From positions 24,924,013 through 24,988,012 of the forward strand of contig OZ026519.1 in assembly GCA_964019695.1 (NCBI GenBank): a stretch of 64,000 nt of DNA, written 5' to 3'. This stretch comes from Loripinus fragilis. Its lineage: Eukaryota; Mollusca; Bivalvia; Lucinida; Lucinidae. Below, piece after piece: positions 1-11,349 of the stretch; position 1 is the first letter of the stretch; each line of letters starts with the position of its first letter. The notes beneath the pieces were generated by a model. That model had not been told where the DNA came from. It saw only the letters and a program-made list of their open reading frames with translations, and made no database searches. Made by a program: the position numbers and the translations under genes.

Positions 1-467
1 ATGCAGACCCTGATGATGAGATGCATTCTGCATCATTTCACATGAGACTCCACTGTTTGCCAACCCTACATGTAGATTGTACATGTATCATACCGTACAC
101 CAAACGAGTAATTACCATTCGCCACTAGTCACGGTGGAGGTGACCTAGAGTGATGCATGGTGTCGCCACGGTGCCGGCACTTTGACATCCACCAACAGAA
201 CGAGACCGGGCGAGACAGGTGACCGTTTCATGGTGGATCCGATAATAGCCACGGTGTCGCAGCGTGTATTTTATTGTACTGTTATATAAACATTACGCTC
301 GCGCTTAACAGGTGAGGACACACAGTGTTTTTCTCTGTTTTAGGGGAATGGTGGCGGGGCCTTTCAAAAGGGGAAAATTAGCGTGCGTAGGGGCAAAAAG
401 GGGAAAACTATTAACTTTACACAATAGCATCTTTTATTGAAACATTTGCAGTTAAAAATGAAAGTGA
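1..467. other. Intergenic, no gene seen
   Basis: Bases 1-60 hold a partial hairpin-type repeat ending CTCCACTGTTTGCC, a motif found many times in the window. A G-rich stretch lies at 340-410. No coding exon recognised. Confidence 0.5.
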
Positions 468-576
468 TATATCTTTTGACAGACTTATGGTACAACACAG
501 CCAAACTGAATAGAATGAAAAAAATGGATCCAGTTAAGTTTGGCTGTATTGTACCATAAGCCTGTTAAAGGAAATA
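468..576. repeat. Hairpin element
   Basis: Arms at 481-507 and 537-563 are inverted copies (core CTTATGGTACAACACAGCCA) with 2 mismatches, extending more weakly outward. The loop is about 30 bp. Confidence 0.75.
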
Positions 577-705
577 ACACTGTAGTATTTAACTTTTATT
601 GAACTAATTAAATCCATTCAGTGCACTGTGGGTCAGTTGTTCAAAACATTTAACCAAACAATGCTTGTTAACTAACGAATCCCCCTAAACTTTTGTGCAA
701 CATTT

Positions 706-768
706 GTTCAAAACATTTATCCTAAATGATTTGTTAAAACATGTCATTTTTTATAAATGTTTTGAACC
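706..768. repeat. Short inverted repeat
   Basis: GTTCAAAACATTTAT at 706-720 and its exact reverse complement at 753-767. A further diverged copy of the arm occurs at about 638. Confidence 0.7.
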
Positions 769-786
769 AAAGTCCAAAACATATTG

Positions 787-1053
787 CTACATGGAACAAA
801 GATGTTGACGATGATTCATTAAGTTATCAAGGATTTTGTCGGTCGAAGACAAATTAGGTTGATGGACTGATTTGTTTGACTCAATACATGTCATCGAAGA
901 GATTGAGTCAATCCCCAAATCCTTGTCACAAACATCAAAGTCACTGGTAAAGGCCTTCAGGGAAGCCTGCTTAAACATTAAGTTGACTCTTCTTGATCCC
1001 TGCGCCGCCAATTTATTAATTTTCTTCACGTAACAACGCTTATTGTGCGACAT
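787..1053 (-). CDS. Unrecognised 88-residue ORF, possible exon or TE fragment
   Basis: Starts MSHNKRCYVKKINKLAAQG and reads through a basic N-terminus then a Ser/Asp-rich part to a TAG. The composition is more protein-like than most ORFs nearby. A compact basic start is common in both nuclear proteins and transposase fragments. No domain recognised and no splice partner found. Confidence 0.2.
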   Translation of the reverse strand: MSHNKRCYVKKINKLAAQGSRRVNLMFKQASLKAFTSDFDVCDKDLGIDSISSMTCIESNKSVHQPNLSSTDKILDNLMNHRQHLCSM

Positions 1054-1505
1054 TTTGTTCGCGAAGTCACGATTGGAACTTCTCCCTTAGACGCTCTTGA
1101 GAAAACCGCATGAAAGCATCTATCGATCTTCAAGGGACGCTACTCGCAAATTCGCGGCATGGCTAATGCACGGAACGAATTTATACGCACTTCCGACACG
1201 CTGTCGATTTTTTTTTGAATACTTCATTTTGGAGGAATTTTCTTTCAAAATAGGGGAAAAAAAACATACTTTTTGGCGAGGGGAATGGGGCCGAATTTCG
1301 GCCCCAAAAAACAGCAGAAAAAAAACACCGTTGTCCTTTCTAGATTTCACTCGTAATTACTAGCGGACGAGTGGAATTTTTGTCCCCTGGAATCAGACAT
1401 GGTTAACAAAGTGCTGACACATAGCAGAAGCCATTATTGACATCCGGCTGTGGTTGTTTCCTCAAAGAAATATTGCCTATCTGATCACAAACAAAATAAA
1501 CAATC

Positions 1506-2263
1506 CGGTCACCCTATTTACCGACAAGAACCGACAAGAGCCGACAAGAGGCATTTTTATGCATTTTTTGATTAAAATACTACTTACTAGACCATATTTC
1601 TGCGTTATATATCCAAATTAGCCACAGGATTGCTTTTGCAGCCCCCAAAAACAATGAATTTACAACACTCCAAATTGTCAGGTTGCCTTGGCGGTATACT
1701 TTGGCTGTCACAGTGACGTTAGTGTTATACCAAAAACTGCATAGATCTGAATCAATTGTTTGGTTTTGCCATTACATACTATCTTTTAACAGGTAAAAGT
1801 ATTACTTAAAACTTTGAACTATTCCTTTAATACACCTATATAACCTTCTGGTCGGTACTGGATCGATCTTGATGTTTGAAACACTTCATGTCGGTAGTGC
1901 GGTTATAAAGCTGACGCTGCTGATTTGGCTGAAAAACCTGAATAAATCTGAGTCAAAGCGCTACTTTTACATTTCTATGATACAAAATAATAAGAGATAG
2001 AAAATTTCCACCATTTATGCTTCCAATATATAGAGTCAAAAGCTTCTTGTCAGTGTACGACTGCTCTTAATTTTTTCTTGACGGTAGTTGATAATATGCG
2101 GCCAGCTGTCACTATTGAGTCGGTTCGTTATTTGGTATATATCTGCTTCAAAGTTCTATTTTTGGCAAATATTGGATATCTAAGAACCTATAAAACAATT
2201 TTTCAAGCTGCAAATTAGTGAAATAATATATAAAATGCCTCTTGTCGGTAATTAGGGTGACCC
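1506..2263. mobile_element. Non-autonomous DNA element with 9-bp target duplication
   Basis: The ends are inverted copies (GGTCACCCTAWTTACCGACA). TAAACAATC flanks both sides (1497-1505 and 2264-2272). Near the left end, CCGACAAGA is repeated three times in tandem. No transposase coding. The 9-bp duplication would fit Mutator-like elements; the superfamily is inferred. Confidence 0.75.
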
Positions 2264-2991
2264 TAAACAATCAACAATATATAGAAGAACATCCATTCCT
2301 TTGTAGGCATGGGCTATAGCACATCCCTAGATGACTGCCCGGTTAACTAACTGCTGAACCACTTCATTTAGTGTTCCAATAAAATGGGTGGGGTATGAGT
2401 CAGTAAGCATGCGGTGTAAAAACGATGTAAACAAAGCTGCTACAGGAAAGTTAGATCGGTTTTGTAAGAGTTTTATGCGCAGAATAAACAAGTCTGTTAT
2501 TGTACTGCACGTTTCACGTTCTAAATTAATTGATTATGGGAGAAAAACAAGAGAAAACTTGAATTATTAAGTGAAATAGCAAAAAAGCGTCTTACCGCGG
2601 CCATTTTTATGCTCTAGATTGATTCACAGTCCGTTTACCTCCGTGTGACTGTGTCTAATCAATAGATATTTCAAGAAAAACAATCCAAACCAGTCTAAAG
2701 TCCCTCTACATCGCCATCTATGTATTGATATGTTAGGTGGAGATAACTGAAGATTATTCTCGAAAATCTCTTGTTCGCACATGTTCTGTTTCGTTTCCAT
2801 AGAAGCATATTAAACAATAGTAGAGTCTATTGTAGGCCTATAGAAATGAAAACAGATTTAAGATATGTGTATTAAACATTTTAAAGACGTACGGTGATAG
2901 TTTCCATTCAAATTGCAGTGAGTTGGAAAAATATATATGAAAGATGTATGATCAACAAGATCCCCGCCCCGCACCCCCTCCAGAAAACAGC

Positions 2992-3027
<36 letters not shown>

Positions 3028-3150
3028 TAATATAAGTCACTGTTTTTACTGAAACCCACCAAAAGGATAAAAAAATCCACCCAAAATCGACAAATGCTAT
3101 ATATGTCATGTAGGTATTTAAAAATATAATCTAGTATTCCCGTGGGTATA
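2264..3150. other. Intergenic, no gene seen
   Basis: Contains a 27-bp poly(A) run at 3001-3027 next to a C-rich stretch. No supported coding exon. Confidence 0.5.
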
Positions 3151-4237
3151 GGGTAAAAACATCAAATTTCGGACGGACATGTAAAATCGGACACTTTTCT
3201 ACCTCCCCTGACATAACGTCCTGCTCTAGACTCTCAACCAATTGTTAAGTCTTATTTCAGGTTAACTGTACAGACAAAATATCGTCATACCCACTTCCAA
3301 ACAGTGAAAATGGAATACGTCACATTATTATCGACAAATTAGATATCCATTCCAGTCTGGTGACCTCCAGCTCCGCACAGTTTAGAGAGCGCATGGTTTC
3401 GATGCTTGTCACAACTATTTTTAGTTCCATCTTTTATAGTTGAACATTAATGCACAATGAAATATTTCTGCTCCCTAGTATCTTCGATAATTATATTTAT
3501 GAAATGAAAGGTTGTTTTTGCATATTCACAAAGATTTGAAACGAAATGACGATAAAATAATGGGTGTCCGTATTTCCCTTCAGGAAATTTAATTTCGGAC
3601 ACGGCATTGAACAAGACGTTCAGGCGATGATTTTTGACCCTTTCATATGTTTTTCTTTCCTTTCCAGCTGTTTGTAAATAAAATGCATTGAATCTATTTA
3701 CGTTTTAGATAAGGTAATTTAATATTATTGTTGGTATAGCGATTGAAAGACTGGAATGCATCACCACGGGTCCCCAAAATTGAGCAAGAGTTGACTGCGG
3801 GTTGAAAAGATTCCTTAGCTTTGCATGCTGGTTGACATTTCAGCACTTGATTTTAGAAGCAAATGAAATCGATACCTTTAAAGACCTCGGTAGTTTACTC
3901 ATATGATGATTGAAACATATTTAACTGTTTTTGACACAATAAAAACATTTAAAGAGCTTTATTTTTTAAAAAGAAACAACTGTCCGATTTTCCCTTCAGC
4001 TCTGTCCGAATTTCCCGATAGCCGTCCGAATTTTCATGTTCGACCCTATATCACTTTAAGTGCTAATCAAACACATTTAAATGCATTAACCAATGAAATT
4101 ACAGCTTTATTAAGTCAATCGAGCATGTTTGGTAGCTACCAACTAGATTTAACCTGGTGACATGTCTGGAGCAAAGCACAAACCATGCTGAAGTAGTGAC
4201 ATAGCGAAAAAGTGTCCGAAGTTCGATGTTTTTACCC
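3151..4237. mobile_element. 1.09-kb non-autonomous element, TA-flanked
   Basis: The left end GGGTAAAAACATCAAATTTC and the right end are inverted copies over about 24 bp (continuing into GGAC). TA dinucleotides flank both sides. Internal copies of GTCCGAATTTCCC-like sequence recur. No transposase coding recognised; possibly a Tc1/mariner-type deletion derivative. Confidence 0.72.
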
Positions 4238-4988
4238 TAATCTTGTTTCTTCTTTTTTCCATATGGGCAGTGTCAATTAAAAGACTTCGAAAATTTAGCT
4301 GCATTAGATTTATTGATTTATTGCAATATCTTCATCTACACAAAAATCTGGTTACGCCACAAACTCCAGGCCTTTTGGAAAAATGGCGTTTTTTTCTTAA
4401 CAACACGGAGAGGGACGGGTTTGGGAGAGGTGACATTTTAACATCCATCTGTCTGGAAAGTGGTTGGTAAACTTTTAAAATAAAGAGATCAAAAGTAACT
4501 AAACGATAACAATAGTTAATGTGATCGTTATCCAACGATTGTCAATGTTTATAGCATAATCCTGCCGTTTGCATACTCAGAATTTGCCGTGCATACATAG
4601 AATCTACTTTAAGCATGATCATTTGTAGGAACAGAAGGACGTGCTATTTTTCTCTTATGCACGCGCTCCAAAACGGATGGTTTCGATATTACCACTAGCT
4701 CAACGCACGAGCGAATCAGGCGCGATTTCCAAATAGATGGGATATGGGTTTTTTTGCGTAGTTAAATGACGAATTCATGATATCACTTTTGGAAATATCC
4801 ATATATATGAATAGTCATAGCATGTGATGAAATGCGAAACCGTCATTTTAACAAAAGGATTAAAGCTACAAGATGAAAGCACACGGAAACGTAAGATGTG
4901 ACGTGAATGTCATGCAGAATGAAGATCAAGAAACCTATTCAAATAGCATCACATAGTGCGTCAAAGCTTGAAAAATAATTATTAAAAC
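4238..4988. other. Intergenic, no gene seen
   Basis: AT-rich sequence without recognisable exons or clear repeats. Confidence 0.5.
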
Positions 4989-7384
4989 CACACTGGTCAA
5001 TGTAAACGCACCGGTGGTTGCTACAACGAGCTGGTGGTTGCATGTTTCAGCACCGGTGGTGGAGTAAAAGGTTAAAAAATCTTTACCTGTTGACTTTATC
5101 ATTTATTTATAAACTTGCATTTATTTTATTTATGATGACACCTGGCGCACAGACCACCGGTAACATTGCAGTTTATGACCCTGCCAAGCAATTGGTGATA
5201 TAATTCATGGTTTGGACTGCAAATCCAACAAAGTTCTGGAGTTTTGCCGTAACAGGTGCTTTTTTCTAGTGTTACTGCATAAATTGAGTGAAATCTGCAT
5301 GTCTAAGCGCAGCTGTTGTCATATTTCCATGAAATAACATCCAAAAAACGATTACTACTTTGTTTTTTTTTCTTGGTAAACTAGCATATGTTTTATTGAG
5401 GAATTTTTATTACAACGCACTGGGAGTTTTTTTTTTACGCATTGATACAACGCACTGATGGTTGCACAGAATTCATGTGGTTGCTGGTGCAGACTCACCA
5501 CATCATTCGCTGTTCACATAAACGTTGCAAAAATCGCTATTTCAACCAGCACATGATATTTCGATACTGTATAGAAGGCTCAGGCGAGCCTGTGCAAACG
5601 TGCATACTCCCAAGAGCCTTTGCTGCCAGCACAAGAGATCTTGATATTTATTACAATGTCCAGTGACTGCCTGCGCAAATGTGCAGACTCACCTGAGTAT
5701 TCGCCGCTGGCGTGAATAGCACACAAATCGCCGTTTAAGGCAGCACAAGAGATTTTGTACAGTGACGAAGGCTAAGGTAAGCCTGTGCAAATGTGCAGAC
5801 TCGCCAGATCCTTCGCTGCTCGCACAAAATGGCATTTAATCACCATTTGAGTCACCACATGAGAATTTTAAACTGTGACGAAGGCTCAGACTAGACCAAG
5901 CAAATGTGCAGACTCGCCAAAGCCATCGCTGTTCGCATGAATGACACCCAAAAATAGTGAGTATCACAATCACAAACTGCAGACAAACCCATAGCCTTGA
6001 GAGGAATAGCCACACAACAATCACGAGACACCAGAGAGACAAACTAAGCAAAGCAGCCAGCTCTCTCTCTTCCCCATCAAGATGGTTGCAAAACAAGAAT
6101 GGAAATAAAGTAACAGAATATAGAACAATTACAGGTTCCTGTAATGGGAGTAACAATCAACAACGAATCAACAACAACAGATTCACCACCTTAGAACAGA
6201 CAGCAGCCTATATCTCTGGGGTGCTAAAATTGCATTTTACTGGTACCAAACATTCGCCCTAGAATCTGCTGTTGTTGAAGCACAAACAATCTCAATAAAT
6301 TAAAAGTTTTGAGGCCAATCTGAAAAATAGGCGGAAACACTATCAAAGTGCGAGCAGGGCTAGCTCTGGGGCATCTCTGGTGAGGCTACACATTTGCAGA
6401 GTCACGTTTGAGCCTTCATCAGTGTACAAAAACCACAAAATCTATGCCCTATTGACTGTATGATTTCTTTATAAGCTTGCATTTATTTTACATTTGATGA
6501 CCCAATGCGCACAAACCGTCAGAAACATTGCAGTTTATGGCTCTGCCATGCAATTGGCGTTTTAATCCATGGTTTGACCTACAAATCAGACAAAGTTGTG
6601 GAGTTTGACAGTGACAGGTGCTTTTTCTATTGTGACTGCCTAACTTCAGGAAATTCTGCATGTCTAAGCACAGCTGCAGCTATGTTATCATAGTCCCATG
6701 AAATAACATCCAAAAACGATTACTACTCTCTATTTTTTCTATGCAGAGAAGGCTCTGGCGAGTCTGTACATTTGCACAGGCTCACCTGAGTCTTCGTCCT
6801 GGAACTGAAATATCATGTGCTGGCTCAAATAACGATTTATGTACCGTTTATAAGAACAGTGAATGCTGTGGTGAGGCTGCACCAGCAACCACAGGAATTC
6901 TGTGCAACCATCAGTGCGTTGTATCAATGCGTCAAAAAATGCTCCCAGTGCGTTGTAATAAAAATTCCTCAATAAAAATTTTGCTAGTTTACCAAGTAAA
7001 AAACAACCCCAAAGTAGTAATCGTTTTTTGAATGCTATTTCATGGGAATATGACACCAGCTGCGCTTAGACATGCAGATTTCACTCAATTTAGGCAGTTA
7101 CACTAGAAAAAAGCACCTGTCAAGGCAAAACTCCAGAACTGTGTTGGATTTGCAGTCCAAACCATGAATTAAATCACCAATTGCTTGACAGAGCCATAAA
7201 CTGCAATGTTACCGGTGGTCTGTGCGCCAGGTGTCATCACAAATGAAATAAATGCAAGTTTATAAATAAATAATAAAGCCAACAGGTATAGATTTTTTTT
7301 ACCATTTACTCCACCACCGGTGCTGAAAAATGCAACCACCAGCTCGTTGTAGCAACCACCGGTGCGTTTACATTGACCGGTGTG
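4989..7384. mobile_element. Foldback element with arms of about 650 bp
   Basis: 4989-5660 and 6735-7384 are long inverted copies. Matching landmarks include GTAAACGCACCGGTGGTTGC, the AATTGGTGAT-TTAATTCATGG block, GTGCTTTTTTCTAGTG, and ACGCACTGATGGTTGCACAG. The ends read CACACTGGTCAATG and its diverged inverse. AAAAC flanks both sides (4984-4988, 7385-7389), a possible 5-bp target duplication. The middle carries a copy of a dispersed repeat (5955-6290) and several GAAGGCTCAGGCGAG-type hairpin modules. No transposase gene. Confidence 0.85.
5955..6290 (+). repeat. Dispersed repeat R1, copy 1
   Basis: Runs from TATCACAATCACAAACTGCA to CTGCTGTTGTTGAAGCAC. Shares ordered blocks (ATCACGAGACACCAG, CCCCATCAAGATG, TGGTACCAAA, GATTCTGCTGTTG-like end) with copies at 26738-27100 and 62811-63155, and more weakly 9290-9556. 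Confidence 0.8.
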
Positions 7385-8156
7385 AAAACCGTAGAAATAT
7401 GTTAGCGGTGTGATTGACGTTAGTCAAACAAAGTACAGCATAATGCAAATAAAACAACTGAATATACATGCTATATGCCGGAACTGAGCGAAAACGTAAG
7501 TTGGTGAAATAGTGATGGCTCAAGAGAGTATCCGCATCTTTGCAGTCCACTAGAGCCGTCACTGTTCATTGAGTGGCGTTCAGCGAAAATGTACTCAATG
7601 AATACAGGCTCACTGACCTTCGCTGTTCGCACCAGTACAGTGAAGGTTCAGGAGTCAGTGCATTATAACAATTAGATCAGAACCGTAACTGTTGTTTCAT
7701 TACAATTAAATTTCTTTGTTTATAGTATAGACTTATGACAGCTAGTCAGCTGCGATGCTAAGGCCTAGTAGCATTATTCAATTTATGGTATAAAAACAGT
7801 GATTACAGTCAATTTATACCACTGTTTACCAGTAACGATTCTTTATTCAACCATTATTTCCCTTTAAAGTTTAAATTTTAACCTACATGCATTTTAATTG
7901 GAAAAGTCCATACATTATAACTTAGTTGTGCTGGTATACATTTTATGTTCAGGTAATTGAACATTGATATAATATTCCTCCCACCATTATCAGATGTCGC
8001 GTTCTGTGGCGTCTTATCAGGTTCTACAGTGTCTGCAAATGTCACGATAAGGGACGCTATTCTATGACAGGCCATGAAAGGCGGAATAATCATATCGGGA
8101 CACTATCCGCTCACCAGCGAAACGCCATTCAAATGTTTCGCTGGTGGGCCGATAAA
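7385..8156. other. Intergenic, no gene seen
   Basis: Holds short hairpins, including perfect 12-bp arms CACCAGCGAAAC at 8111-8146. No exon recognised. Confidence 0.5.
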
Positions 8157-8260
8157 GTGTGTGAGAATGGGATAGAAAATCCTTCCCTCGCGATACTCGA
8201 CAAGCCTCGTGATGCCAATCGGTGATCATCGGGACGGATTTTTCTATCCCACCCTCACAC
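8157..8260. repeat. Hairpin MITE, GTGTGAGGGT family, copy 1
   Basis: The ends GTGTGAGAATGGGATAGAAA and TTTCTATCCCACCCTCACAC are inverted copies. The centre CCTCGTGATGCCAA is shared with the copy at 33852-34003. Confidence 0.75.
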
Positions 8261-8887
8261 TCAATCATGATAAAATCTTTGTCCTGCTATTTATGCTTAC
8301 TGGGATGTTGAAGGTTGCAACTTTTTGTAAAACGAGCTTCAGTGGATACGACTGAAAATCAAAATCCGGCCGGTGTCAATTGCCAAACTATCACTGTGAG
8401 AAAGTTTGCACGAAACCAGCGGTGATGCGGATAGCATTCATGCAGTGGTTTCATCTCTTACAGCTTCAGATGAATCATTTTCCAAATCGGGAAGATGCTC
8501 TAGTCCGTTGGTGATATGCTTATCCTCCGTCGGGGATAGCGTCTAGAACGGTTGTACTTTCTATCAAATAATGTCAAAAATTTTGAAGGATGCATTCATT
8601 TTAGAAATTTATTATTGAAAGCGTTAATCAAAATTCACCATCCCCATAGAAGATCCCCTAAAGATATGAAAATGGTTTGACAAACAGTTTAGATTCAGTG
8701 GAGATGGTACATATGATTGATCTCAACAGGATCTTAACTTTTTGCTATTAGTTCACCTTGTGTCATCACCATCTTTCATGGAAGAGAGATCAAGTTGCTT
8801 TGTTGATTTTTTTTTTACTTGATTGTGTCTTATGAATTGTTCTTTGTTAGTTGACCCTTTTCATTCTTGATACCGGTAAACAAGCAC

Positions 8888-8950
8888 TTAGACAAACAGT
8901 AAAGATCCAGGTGAAATGCCGCTTAATTCATCAGGGTCTCCACTGTTTGC
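8888..8950. repeat. Hairpin element, CAAACAGT family
   Basis: GACAAACAGTAAAGATCCAG faces CAGGGTCTCCACTGTTTGC. Same family as copies at 56870-56935 and 58720-58790. Confidence 0.65.
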
Positions 8951-9289
8951 TAAGATAAAAACTATCTCCAAGTATAGAAATACTTATATATATTTAATGT
9001 CAATTGGCCGACAATCTCTTAAAATACAAATGGACTATTCCATACTTATGATCACTTATCAGTGTATCAATATGTATGGGATAATCCATCAGAATGAAAA
9101 GGATTAATCTGTATTCTTGCGTCTTCTCTTCGTTCATTAGGTTCGTCAGATCTTAGAACCGTGTTTCCGGCAGTTTCTGAGTGAAGTTATTAGGCAGCTT
9201 ATGACTTATAAAGTTCTTTTTGCGATCAGCGAAAAACAAGTTAAACTGATCAGATTTTTCCGTAAAACCAGATCACAGACCAACCTATG

Positions 9290-9556
9290 GGACCCTGGGG
9301 AAGAGACACTGGAACACAGACACACGAAGAAACACACAGAAAAGCAAGAAGATAATAAACAGCCTCTCCCTCTCTCTCTCTCTCTCAGCGAGATGATTGA
9401 ACTTAACTGTATCACATAATGAGTACGTAACACGAAACCCCAGCACACATTTGGATAATCAATGAACAGAGACCTAGCAACAACGGAATCACCACCATAG
9501 AAAGACAACAACCACAGCCACCTGGGGCTTATATACATGTGTTTTACTATTATATA
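9290..9556 (+). repeat. Dispersed repeat R1, diverged copy
   Basis: Shares the CTCTCTCTC-AGCGAGATGATTG block and the AACAACGGAATCACCACC to CACCTGGGGCTT block with the other R1 copies. Followed by R3-like sequence at 9745-9845. Confidence 0.55.
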
Positions 9557-9650
9557 GATATTTAACTCACATAGAGGCGCCCTAGCTTATTCAATATATC
9601 AATACAGAGAAACAATCTTATACAATTAATTGTGATAGACTCACACCCGC

Positions 9651-9652
<2 letters not shown>

Positions 9653-9706
<54 letters not shown>
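9653..9706. repeat. (GA)n microsatellite
   Basis: About 54 bp of uninterrupted GA repeats. Confidence 0.95.
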
Positions 9707-9710
<4 letters not shown>

Positions 9711-9744
9711 GGGAGAACAACAACAACAAAAGCAACAGCACACA

Positions 9745-9845
9745 CCTTTAAGCCACGGACATCGAGCACCAATAGGCTGATAAAAGATTTAGGTCAGGTT
9801 CATATATTCAGTGTGAGGCCTGACCAATCGTCGAGCAAGACACAG
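9745..9845 (+). repeat. Dispersed repeat R3, copy 1
   Basis: Contains GTGAGGCCTGACCAATCGTC, matching GTCTGAGGCCTGACCCACCG at 63360 and GTCTGAGGTCCGACCCGCTG at 23867. Confidence 0.55.
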
Positions 9846-9856
9846 AAACACAGCTG

Positions 9857-10214
9857 ATGGACGCATGGATCATCTTGTTGTTTCATCGGGCACTGGATTT
9901 ATTCGATTGATTCACTGATTATAGATTGTGGTCTAAGAATCACCTAAAATCTTTTGATTATCTTAAAAGTTGAAATTTGATATGAAAGGCTCATTAAGTA
10001 TCTATAGAGAGTCCGAATTTCTTACTAACAACATACACATGATACAGGGCATTTTGGAACAACAAGGACTTAAAATACCATCACATTTTTGTGAAAATTG
10101 AATATGGTATATTGAATAATAAGAAAGACAAGCCAAAAAGTGAACATTTTATTTTTAACAACTGTGCTTTGTGGATTAACATGTGATTGTGTCAATATAA
10201 GATTAGGTCATTAC
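9857..10214. other. Intergenic, no gene seen
   Basis: AT-rich, no exon or obvious repeat. Confidence 0.5.
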
Positions 10215-10434
10215 CCTTAATGCGCCAATCACAACAAAAGTCGTCTGCTTTTCTCGTCTGCTGAAACATTTAAGAAACCTCTATGACAAACAGTGTGGAC
10301 CCAGATCGGTCTGTTCTGGGTCCACGCTGTTTGCTTCAATACTTATTTTGTCAGTAATGTTAGGCAATTATTTGCAGCAGACGACTTCAGCAGACGACTT
10401 CAGCAGACGACATTTTCAGAGGCGCCTTTAGGGT
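10215..10434. repeat. MITE with internal GGACCCAGATC hairpin
   Basis: The ends TTACCCTTAATGCGCC and GGCGCCTTTAGGGTTAA are inverted. Inside are CAAACAGTGTGGACCCAGAT facing CTGGGTCCACGCTGTTTG, and GTCGTCTGCTTT facing AGCAGACGAC repeats. Confidence 0.7.
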
Positions 10435-10544
10435 TAAACTCAAAATCCTGAAGCAAGTAAGTAAATTCACGGGGAGTAAGGTATTGTGTTTTTGTGGTCA
10501 TTTTTTTTTTTATTTCGCCAGATTTTGTTTGCATGGATTTTTTG

Positions 10545-10760
10545 GTCCAGTAGTTTTTATCCAGAAAATGTCGTCTGCTTTGTACGTCTGCTGCATCTTC
10601 AGACTAGATTTTAATATGAAAACAAACACTATGGACGCTGATGAACCCCTTGGAGCAGACTGATCTGGGCTTATAATGTTTTCAAAAAAGGCTACCTAAG
10701 AAAATAAGCAGTGCATAAAAACAGTAGACAATAAAAGTCGTGACTGGCGGAAAAAGGGCT
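10545..10760. repeat. MITE related to 10215-10434 and 32255-32490
   Basis: Contains AAATGTCGTCTGCTTT, then AACACTATGGACGCTGATGA and a terminal AAAGTCGTGACTGGCGG block. The same order is seen at 32255-32490. Confidence 0.6.
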
Positions 10761-11349
10761 AAGTACTTGATGTAGCATAGCATACCACATAGAGCACATT
10801 TATGTTATGGTTGAAAAATGAGTGATGTCTACACAACTTAAAATTCCAACATCGCTTATATTTCTCACATCATTTCTAGATAAAGTGAGTATCAAAGCAC
10901 ATCCAAAAACAGTCTCCATGGTATGCGCTAGTTCATATACATGTAAGAAAGGAAACTTTATTTAGTAATGACCACAAAAACACAATATATACAAATTGTT
11001 TTGCAGCAAGATAATTTTTGTATCTTAAAGAGTGAAATATTTCACTATTGAGATATAATTTTTGGCGGAACTACTTTTTGCAGCTCAAGTACTTTGAGCA
11101 GTGACTTATTTCACTAGTGATGATATGATTTCCTGTCCACCTGTGTATAACTACACATTTTCTTTCTTTGTTGCTTTTTTTGTCTCTTCCTGGAAATACT
11201 AAAAGATATAACAATAAATTGCGTTTCCATTTTTGTCTGAATTGAAAATAGTTTGGACCTTGGTCAGCTGGCTTCTTCGAGAACCAGAGGTCAGCTGATC
11301 TGGACCTAGCTGTTTTCAAAATAAGACATAGCTGGGGTTAGCAGGATAA
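10761..11349. other. Intergenic, no gene seen
   Basis: No exon recognised; AT-rich. Confidence 0.5.

Noticed and set aside
5836..6262. Two overlapping ORFs of about 100 codons on opposite strands
   Set aside because: They lie in a copy of dispersed repeat R1, and the other copies carry frame breaks.
4989..7384. LTR retrotransposon
   Set aside because: The long terminal repeats are inverted, not direct, and there is no gag/pol coding or primer-binding site.
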